Source: Chloroflexota bacterium (lineage in GTDB: Bacteria > Chloroflexota > Limnocylindria > Limnocylindrales > CSP1-4). From it: 9,645 bases of DNA. The notes under the pieces were generated by a model, which worked only from the letters and a program-made list of their open reading frames with translations, was not told the origin of the DNA and searched no databases. The stretch spans positions 1 to 9,645 of the forward strand of contig JACDAV010000143.1 of NCBI GenBank assembly GCA_013695255.1. The letters run 5' to 3'. Shown piece after piece: positions 1-5,326 of the stretch (positions are counted from its first letter, which is position 1; each line of letters opens with the position of its first letter). Both the position numbers and the translations under genes were made by a program.

Positions 1-1
1 G

Positions 2-1411
2 TCAGCCACGGCGCGACTCCACCAGCCGGCGCCAGCGCTGACCGTCGCGCGTGTCCTCGACGGCGACGCCGCGGCCGAGCAGCTCGTCGCGCAGCCGGTC
101 GGACGTCGCCCAGTCGCGGTTCGCTCGCGCGGCCGCCCGCTCCTGCACGAGCGCGGCCAGCTCCGGCTCGAGTGGGTCGGTCTCGTCGGGCAGGATACCA
201 AGCACACGATCGAGGTCCCGCAGCAACGCCAGCCCGCGGCGCGCGTCGTCCGTCGAGAGCGACCGACCGTCGAGTCGCCGATTCAGCTCGCGGACGAGGT
301 CGAAAACCGCCGCCAGGCCCGCGGACACGTTGAGATCGTCGTCCAGCGCAGCCTCGAAGGCAGCCCGGGCGCGGGCCAGGAGGTCGGGCAGCCCGGGATC
401 GTCGGCCCGATCCTCGTCGTAGGAACCGAGCGCCGCGACCGCGGCGTCGAGGCGATCCAGCGCGGCGGCCGCGGCCGTCAGCGAATCACCGCCGTAGCTG
501 AGCGATTGCCGGTAATGCACGGAGATCAGCGCGTAGCGGATCGCTCGCGCGGAGATGCCCGCCTCGAGCAGCTCCGAGACCCGCGCGATGTTGCCACTCG
601 ACCGGGCCATCTTGGCGCCGCCCAGCTGGAGGTGGGCGCAGTGCAGCCACGTGCCGACGAAGGGCTGCCCAGTCGCCGCCTCGCTCTGCGCGATCTCGTC
701 CTCGTGGTGCGGGAAGATCAGGTCGATCCCGCCGGTGTGGACGTCGAAGGACGGCCCGAGCGCGGCAATGCTCATCGCCGAGCACTCGACGTGCCACCCG
801 GGTCGGCCGGGCCCGATCGCCGTCTCCCAGGACGGCTCGCCGGGCTTGGGCGCCTTCCACAGGGCGAAGTCACGCGCGTCGTCCTTGGCGTACTCGTCGG
901 ACTCGACGCGCTCACCGACCCGCATCTGCTCGGGGTCGAGGCGTGCCAGCCGTCCGTAGGCGGGCCACGACGCGATCCGGAAGAAGATCGAGCCATCGTC
1001 GGCGCGGTAGGCATGGCCCTTGTCGAGCAGGGTCGCCACGAGATCCACGATCTGGGGGATGTGCTCGGTGGCGCGGGGCTGGGCGTCCGGCGGCGTCATG
1101 CGGAGCGCGACGGCGTCCTCCCGGAAGCGGGCGATCCAGCGCTCGGCGAGCGCCTCGATGCCCTCGCCGTTGGCCGCCGCGCCGCGGATGATCTTGTCGT
1201 CGATGTCGGTGATGTTCATCACCCAGGTCACCCGCAGGCCCCCGTAGCGCAGATACCGGACCAGGACGTCCGCGAAGAGGAACGACCGGAAGTTTCCGAT
1301 GTGGGCCGGGCCGTAGACCGTCGGGCCGCAGCTGTAAATCCGGACGTGACCAGGCTCGAGCGGCTCGAGCTGTCGGATCGCGCCCGACAGCGTGTCACTG
1401 AGCCGGATCAC
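2..1411 (-). CDS. cysS: Cysteinyl-tRNA synthetase (class I)
   Basis: Cytoplasmic enzyme that charges tRNA-Cys with cysteine using ATP. The 469-residue protein matches the usual CysRS length. Visible signatures: SCGPTVYG at 27-34, the HIGH-type motif HIGN at 37-40, NITDIDDKII at 66-75, WHVECSAMS at 206-214, and HTGGIDLIFPHHEDEIAQSE at 225-244. KMARS at 267-271 is a variant of the KMSKS ATP loop, with Arg in place of the second Lys. The zinc ligands expected for the family (E. coli C28, C209, H234, E238) line up with C28, C210, H235 and E239. The C-terminal helical region (about 310-469) holds the DALR-type and anticodon-binding parts. The start is GTG at 1411; it overlaps the TGA of ispDF as GTGA and has no clear Shine-Dalgarno, so translation is probably coupled to ispDF. 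The N-terminus reads directly into the conserved fold, which supports this start. The TGA stop is at positions 4-2, so the gene is complete. Confidence 0.98.
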   Translation of the reverse strand: MIRLSDTLSGAIRQLEPLEPGHVRIYSCGPTVYGPAHIGNFRSFLFADVLVRYLRYGGLRVTWVMNITDIDDKIIRGAAANGEGIEALAERWIARFREDAVALRMTPPDAQPRATEHIPQIVDLVATLLDKGHAYRADDGSIFFRIASWPAYGRLARLDPEQMRVGERVESDEYAKDDARDFALWKAPKPGEPSWETAIGPGRPGWHVECSAMSIAALGPSFDVHTGGIDLIFPHHEDEIAQSEAATGQPFVGTWLHCAHLQLGGAKMARSSGNIARVSELLEAGISARAIRYALISVHYRQSLSYGGDSLTAAAAALDRLDAAVAALGSYDEDRADDPGLPDLLARARAAFEAALDDDLNVSAGLAAVFDLVRELNRRLDGRSLSTDDARRGLALLRDLDRVLGILPDETDPLEPELAALVQERAAARANRDWATSDRLRDELLGRGVAVEDTRDGQRWRRLVESRRG

Positions 1412-2616
1412 GCGTCCGGCTCGACGATCGCGACGGCACGGGCGGAGATGCCGCGACCGGCACCTTCCATGCCCTCGAGGTTGCCGGTCGATGCCTTGAC
1501 GTTGACCCGGTCGATCGGGAGCTCGACGAGCGCGGCGATCCGTGACCGCATCTCGTCCAGTCGGTCGCCGAGCCGCGGCCTGGCGGCGAGGATCGTGACG
1601 TCGAGCGAGGCCGGCCGAACGCCCGCCAGCCGGAGCCGCCGCACGACATCGCCGACCAGCGCCGCGCCGGCGATTCCGCGCGGCGTTCGGGCATCGGCGG
1701 GGAAGATCCGCCCGAGGTCGCCGAGACCCGCCGCACCGAGCAGCGCGTCGGCGACCGCGTGGAGTGCGACGTCCCCGTCCGAGTGGCCGTGCAGCCGGGG
1801 GGCGCCGGAGACCTCGACGCCCGCCAGGGCGAGCGGCTCGCCCGGGCCGAACGAATGACCATCGTGCCCGAAGCCGACCCTCGGTCCCCCGGCACCGAGG
1901 ATCGCGGTCACGCGCTGGAGATCGGCGGGCAGCGTCACCTTGAGATTGTCGGCGTGACCGGGAATCGCATGAACGGGCATGCTACACGCCTCGAGGAGCG
2001 CGGCCTCGTCCGTCCAGGTCTCCGGGCCGGCAGGCGGAAACCGGTCGTACGCGTCGCGGAGCCACCCGAGCCTGATGCCCTGCGGCGTCTGCGCCGCGCC
2101 GACGCCAGCGCGCTCGACCGTGCCCACGACGCGGTCGCGGTCCACCCGCTTGAGCGTCTCGGCCACGGCGAGGACCGGGATGGCCGCGCCGTGCCGGTGC
2201 GCCGCGTGCGCAACCGCCTCGATGAGCTCAACCCTGACGGCCGGCCGCGCCCCGTCGTGGACCAGCAGCACCCGGTCCTCCGGCGTTCCACGGCTCGCCA
2301 GCGCCTCGAGCCCGGCGGCCACGGACTCGTGCCGCCGCTCGCCGCCGGCCACCACCGCCACGACCGACGCCGGTAGCCAGTCCGCCGCCCGGACGGCGTC
2401 CACGCTCGCGACTGCGGTCACGATCACCACCCGCTCGACAACCGCGGCCCGGGTCAGAGCCTCGAGCGTCCAGGCCAGCAGCGGTCGCCCGCCGATCGCC
2501 ACTGCCAGCTTGTCCGTGCCGCCCATCCGCCGCGAAGCGCCCGCCGCGACGACGATCGCGTCCGCTCGGAGGCGGCTGGCACCGCCATCGCCACCGGTCG
2601 GTGCGTTGCCGCTCAA
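1408..2616 (-). CDS. ispDF: Bifunctional IspD/IspF (MEP cytidylyltransferase + cyclodiphosphate synthase)
   Basis: Fused enzyme of the MEP isoprenoid pathway, 402 residues. IspD makes CDP-methylerythritol from MEP and CTP; IspF cyclises CDP-ME 2-phosphate to MEcPP. The IspD half (about 17-240) shows the nucleotide loop AAGASRRMGGTDKL at 24-37, VHDGARP at 119-125, AQTPQG at 175-180, TDEAALLE at 202-209 and DNLKVTLPADL at 223-233. The IspF half (about 246-402) shows GFGHDGHSF at 248-256, with metal ligands D252 and H254, and HGHSDGDVALHAVADALLGA at 277-296, with the third ligand H278. Its C-terminal motif reads KASTGNLEGMEGAGRGI rather than the common KATTTE...GRGEGI. The start chosen is TTG at 2616, because it overlaps the preceding stop (TTGA), is the only plausible start just before the Rossmann strand, and leaves the usual short N-terminus. 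The reading frame stays open far upstream to 3579, but that part only shadows the PIN/TRAM gene. The CTP-binding loop lies before the first in-frame ATG, so that ATG cannot be the start. The ispE kinase is not in the window. Confidence 0.96.
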   Translation of the reverse strand: MSGNAPTGGDGGASRLRADAIVVAAGASRRMGGTDKLAVAIGGRPLLAWTLEALTRAAVVERVVIVTAVASVDAVRAADWLPASVVAVVAGGERRHESVAAGLEALASRGTPEDRVLLVHDGARPAVRVELIEAVAHAAHRHGAAIPVLAVAETLKRVDRDRVVGTVERAGVGAAQTPQGIRLGWLRDAYDRFPPAGPETWTDEAALLEACSMPVHAIPGHADNLKVTLPADLQRVTAILGAGGPRVGFGHDGHSFGPGEPLALAGVEVSGAPRLHGHSDGDVALHAVADALLGAAGLGDLGRIFPADARTPRGIAGAALVGDVVRRLRLAGVRPASLDVTILAARPRLGDRLDEMRSRIAALVELPIDRVNVKASTGNLEGMEGAGRGISARAVAIVEPDA

Positions 2617-3719
2617 TCGACGCGCGGGTGCGCGAAGATCATCCGGCCAGCCACCGTCTGGAGCACCCGCGTGACCGCCACGTCGAGGTCGCGATCGATG
2701 AACCGCGAGCCGCCCTCGACCACGATCATCGTGCCGTCGTCGAGGAAGCCGACGCCCTGTCCGGCCTCCTTGCCCTCGTGGATGACGCGCACTCGGAGCT
2801 CCTCGCCGGGCAGAACGGCCGGCTTGACGGCGTTGGCCAGCGAGTTGATGTTCAGGACCCGGATCCCCTGCAGCTCGGCGACGCGGTTCAGGTTGAAGTC
2901 GTTGGTCAGGATCGCCCGGCCGCGCGTCTTGGCGAGGGCGATCAGCTTGCCGTCGACCTCGGGAATGCCGGGTGCGTCGTCCTCGACGATCTCGACCCGT
3001 GTCGGCGAGTCCCGCTGCATGCGGTTGAGGATCTCGAGGCCGCGCCGGCCGCGGTTCCGCCGGAGCGCATCCGAGCTGTCCGCGATGTGCTGCAGCTCCT
3101 CGAGCACGAACCGTGGCACGACGAGCGTGCCGTACAGGAAGCCCGAGTCGGCGATGTCGGCGATCCGCCCGTCGATGATGGCGCTCGTGTCGACCACGAT
3201 CGTCGGCTGGGCGCCCTGATCCGCCGCGGCCTGAGCCGCCGCGGCCTGAGCCGCCGCGGCGTCCCTCGGCCGGCGGACGAGTCCGATTGTCTCCACGACC
3301 CCGAGCAGGTCCTGCCGCTTGGCCACCGTCAGCCCGACCATCCCGAGTCCGAGGAAGAGCGAGACGCCAACCGGCAGGAGCGTCCCCCAGGGAGCGGGTA
3401 GCCGGGCGAGCGGGAAGCCGAGCAGGAGCCCCATCAGCAGCCCGAGCAGGAGCCCGACGACCGCCGCGATGAACTCGGCCGTGGACATCTCCTGCGCGCC
3501 ACGGAACAGGCGGCCCGCCGGCACGAGGGTAAGGTACGGCAACAGCGCCAGTCCCACGACGATCCAGGCGACCAGCCACGGCGCGAGCAGGAGCGCGCCG
3601 CTCGGCGTCAGGCTGAAGTCGCCCTGTGGACTACCGAGCAGAAGCCCCGCCGGACGGGCGAGGCCGAGGCCGGTCAGGGCCCCGAGCGCGGCACCCAGCA
3701 GCCGGATGGATCGGGTCAC
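2613..3719 (-). CDS. YacL-type integral membrane protein with PIN and TRAM domains (putative RNase)
   Basis: The 368-residue protein has the size and architecture of the Firmicutes YacL family. Four hydrophobic segments lie at about 5-28 (weak), 42-66, 82-104 and 111-133. A short cytoplasmic linker follows, with an Ala/Gln repeat at 153-170. The PIN nuclease fold spans about 172-295: VVDTSAIIDGRI (175-186, D177), EELQ (207-210, E208), VDGKL (255-259, D256) and TNDFNLNRVA (272-281, D274). These give the acidic cluster expected of a metal-dependent PIN active site. A TRAM RNA-binding domain covers about 297-361 (PGEELRVRVIHEGKEAGQGV at 304-323; GTMIVVEGG at 329-337). The likely role is a membrane-anchored single-strand RNase; the substrate is unknown even for well-studied homologues, so function beyond the domains is inference. 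The start is GTG at 3719 with GAGGAG three bases upstream. The stop overlaps ispDF by four bases. It sits between radA and ispDF, as in Firmicutes, but no disA lies next to it. Confidence 0.9.
   Translation of the reverse strand: MTRSIRLLGAALGALTGLGLARPAGLLLGSPQGDFSLTPSGALLLAPWLVAWIVVGLALLPYLTLVPAGRLFRGAQEMSTAEFIAAVVGLLLGLLMGLLLGFPLARLPAPWGTLLPVGVSLFLGLGMVGLTVAKRQDLLGVVETIGLVRRPRDAAAAQAAAAQAAADQGAQPTIVVDTSAIIDGRIADIADSGFLYGTLVVPRFVLEELQHIADSSDALRRNRGRRGLEILNRMQRDSPTRVEIVEDDAPGIPEVDGKLIALAKTRGRAILTNDFNLNRVAELQGIRVLNINSLANAVKPAVLPGEELRVRVIHEGKEAGQGVGFLDDGTMIVVEGGSRFIDRDLDVAVTRVLQTVAGRMIFAHPRVD
3216..3260. repeat. Three tandem 15-bp units encoding the Ala/Gln linker of the PIN/TRAM protein
   Basis: The plus strand reads ctgatccgccgcggc (3216-3230), then ctgagccgccgcggc twice (3231-3245 and 3246-3260). 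Only one base differs between unit 1 and units 2 and 3. The 15-bp period is five codons, so copy-number change would keep the frame. On the coding strand the units give AAAQA, AAAQA and AADQG, the flexible linker between the fourth membrane helix and the PIN domain. This looks like a slippage-prone minisatellite within the gene. Confidence 0.85.
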
Positions 3720-3722
3720 GGT

Positions 3723-3728
3723 CTCCTC
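3723..3728 (-). promoter_or_regulatory. Ribosome binding site of the PIN/TRAM gene
   Basis: GAGGAG on the coding strand ends three bases before the GTG at 3719; counted from the GAGG core the spacer is five bases. A second GAGGA lies slightly upstream (3736-3732). The spacing is short but supports the GTG start, which also gives the first membrane helix a normal N-terminus. Confidence 0.5.
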
Positions 3729-3734
3729 GGTCCT

Positions 3735-3765
3735 CGGGGGCGTCCTCGCCTGACGCGGGGGCGTC
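3735..3765. repeat. Direct 10-bp repeat in the radA to PIN/TRAM gap
   Basis: CGGGGGCGTC occurs at 3735-3744 and again at 3756-3765 on the plus strand, start to start 21 bp apart, or two helical turns. A degenerate third version (GGGGCGTGTC) lies near 3770-3779. This could be a protein-binding site or merely GC-biased sequence; no function can be assigned. Confidence 0.4.
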
Positions 3766-3782
3766 CACCGGGGCGTGTCAGC

Positions 3783-5246
3783 CTAGCATCGCCGGCTCGA
3801 GCGAGCCGGATCGGGTAGTTCCCTTAGTGCGGCTGCCGCCTCGGGGCCGGGCATGGCCGGTGTGGCCAGGGCGAGGGCGACAGCGTCGCGCAGGGTGGTC
3901 GCCCGCACGACCTCCATGCCCGGCACGGGCCCCACGTCTCGCCGGGCGTCGAGCGGCGCGATCGCCCGCCGAAAGCCAAGACGCGCGGCCTCGCCCAGGC
4001 GCCGCTCGAGGCCGGACACCGGGCGCAACTCCCCCAGCAGCCCAACCTCACCGATCGCCACGGTGCCGGGGGCCACGGGGCGATCCCGCAGCGAGGAGGC
4101 GAGCGCCAGCGCGAGCGGGAGATCGAGGCCCGGCTCCGCGACCGACAGCCCGCCGGCCAGGTTGGCGTACACGTCGTGGGCGCCCAGGCCGACGCCGGCG
4201 CGGCGTCCGAGGACGGCGACGAGGAGCGCCAGGCGGTTGGGCTCGATGCCGCTCGCCCGCCGCACCGGGTTGCCGTATGCCGTCGGCGCGACGAGCGCCT
4301 GCACCTCCACCAGCAGCGGGCGGCTGCCCTCGAGCGTGGGCGCCACGACGCTGCCCGGCGCAGCCCCATCGTGCTCGACGAGGAACGCACGCCCGGGATC
4401 CGCCACCTCGCTCATCCCCACTTCCCGCATCTCGAAGACACCCACCTCCTCCGTGGAACCGAACCGGTTCTTGGCCGCCCTGAGCAGCCGCAGTGCGGCG
4501 TACCGGTCGCCCTCGAGGTTGAGCACGGCGTCGACGAGGTGCTCGAGCGTCTTCGGCCCGGCGATCGAGCCTTCCTTCGTGACGTGGCCGACCAGCACCA
4601 CCGTCACGCCATCGCCCTTGGCGAGCTCCATCAGGCGAAGGGCCGACTCGCGCACCTGGCCGACGCTGCCCGCGGCGCCGTCCAGGTCGTCCACGACGGC
4701 CGTCTGGATCGAATCGACCACGAGCAGGTCCGGCGTCGCCGCCCGAGCGAGCTCCACGATGCGGCCCACGTTCGACTCCGCGACCACGCGCACGCCCGTG
4801 CCGGCCGGCCCGTCGAGCAGCCCGAGGCGCGACGCCCGGAGGCGGACCTGGCCGGCCGACTCCTCCCCCGTGGCATACAGCACGGATCCACCGCCGGACG
4901 CCACCCCGGCCGCCGCCTGCAGCAGGAGGGTCGACTTCCCGATCCCCGGCTCGCCGCCGAGGAGGACGAGGGATCCGGGGACGAGGCCGCCGCCCAGCAC
5001 GCGATCCAGCTCACCGATCCCGACCCGGCGACGGGGAAGATCGCCGTCCGCGACGTCGCGCAGGCTCGTCGGCTGGGCGCCGTCCCGCGATGGCCGTCCC
5101 GACGCGGCAGAGGCCCGACGGGCAGGATCGCGCACGAGCGTCTCGACGAGGCTGTTCCAGGTGCCGCACGCCCGGCACTGACCTTCCCAGCGCAGCGAGA
5201 CATCGCCGCAGGTCTGACAGACGAACCGGCTCTGGGGCCGGGCCAT
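3783..5246 (-). CDS. radA: DNA repair/recombination protein RadA (Sms)
   Basis: ATP-dependent branch-migration helicase that helps process recombination intermediates; cytoplasmic. The 487-residue protein shows the full family architecture. A C4 zinc finger is formed by C10, C13, C24 and C27 (CQTCG...CRACG). A variable linker covers about 38-65. The RecA-like ATPase has Walker A GGEPGIGKST at 97-106, Walker B LLVVDSIQT at 174-182, and the RadA-specific KNRFG motif followed by STEEVGVFEM at 259-273. A Lon-protease-like C-terminal domain occupies about 300-465 (EPNRLALLVAVLGRRAG at 335-351, GEVGLLGELRPVSGLERRL at 399-417). A short tail with no recognisable motif ends in RRC. The start is ATG at 5246, preceded by a strong GGGGAGGG at 5262-5255 with an 8-base spacer. 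It follows clpC by 80 bp and precedes the PIN/TRAM gene by 63 bp, which fits cotranscription. The disA gene often found directly downstream in Firmicutes and Actinobacteria is absent. Confidence 0.97.
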   Translation of the reverse strand: MARPQSRFVCQTCGDVSLRWEGQCRACGTWNSLVETLVRDPARRASAASGRPSRDGAQPTSLRDVADGDLPRRRVGIGELDRVLGGGLVPGSLVLLGGEPGIGKSTLLLQAAAGVASGGGSVLYATGEESAGQVRLRASRLGLLDGPAGTGVRVVAESNVGRIVELARAATPDLLVVDSIQTAVVDDLDGAAGSVGQVRESALRLMELAKGDGVTVVLVGHVTKEGSIAGPKTLEHLVDAVLNLEGDRYAALRLLRAAKNRFGSTEEVGVFEMREVGMSEVADPGRAFLVEHDGAAPGSVVAPTLEGSRPLLVEVQALVAPTAYGNPVRRASGIEPNRLALLVAVLGRRAGVGLGAHDVYANLAGGLSVAEPGLDLPLALALASSLRDRPVAPGTVAIGEVGLLGELRPVSGLERRLGEAARLGFRRAIAPLDARRDVGPVPGMEVVRATTLRDAVALALATPAMPGPEAAAALRELPDPARSSRRC

Positions 5247-5254
5247 GGCTGCTA

Positions 5255-5262
5255 CCCTCCCC
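5255..5262 (-). promoter_or_regulatory. Strong ribosome binding site of radA
   Basis: The coding strand reads GGGGAGGG eight bases before the radA ATG, the best Shine-Dalgarno match in the window. It fixes the ATG at 5246 as the start and suggests radA is initiated independently rather than by coupling to clpC. Confidence 0.7.
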
Positions 5263-5278
5263 GATCGACCGGCACTCG

Positions 5279-5296
5279 GCCTCCGAGCGCCGAGGC
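5279..5296. other. Small hairpin in the clpC to radA gap
   Basis: GCCTC (5279-5283) and GAGGC (5292-5296) can pair around an eight-base loop, 31 bases downstream of the clpC stop. No T-run follows in the direction of transcription, so it is not a standard intrinsic terminator. It could moderate read-through or protect the upstream mRNA, but the stem is short and may be chance. Confidence 0.3.
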
Positions 5297-5326
5297 GACG
5301 CCCCTGCGAGCCATCGGCGCGAGGAT

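Noticed and set aside
506..1858. 450-residue plus-strand ORF opposite cysS and ispDF
   Set aside because: It is antisense to two well-supported enzymes and has no family motif.
2617..3579. In-frame N-terminal extension of ispDF to 3579
   Set aside because: This would give a 723-residue protein whose first 320 residues are Arg/Gly/Pro-rich nonsense lying out of frame over the intact PIN/TRAM gene; the TTG at 2616 gives a normal IspD start.
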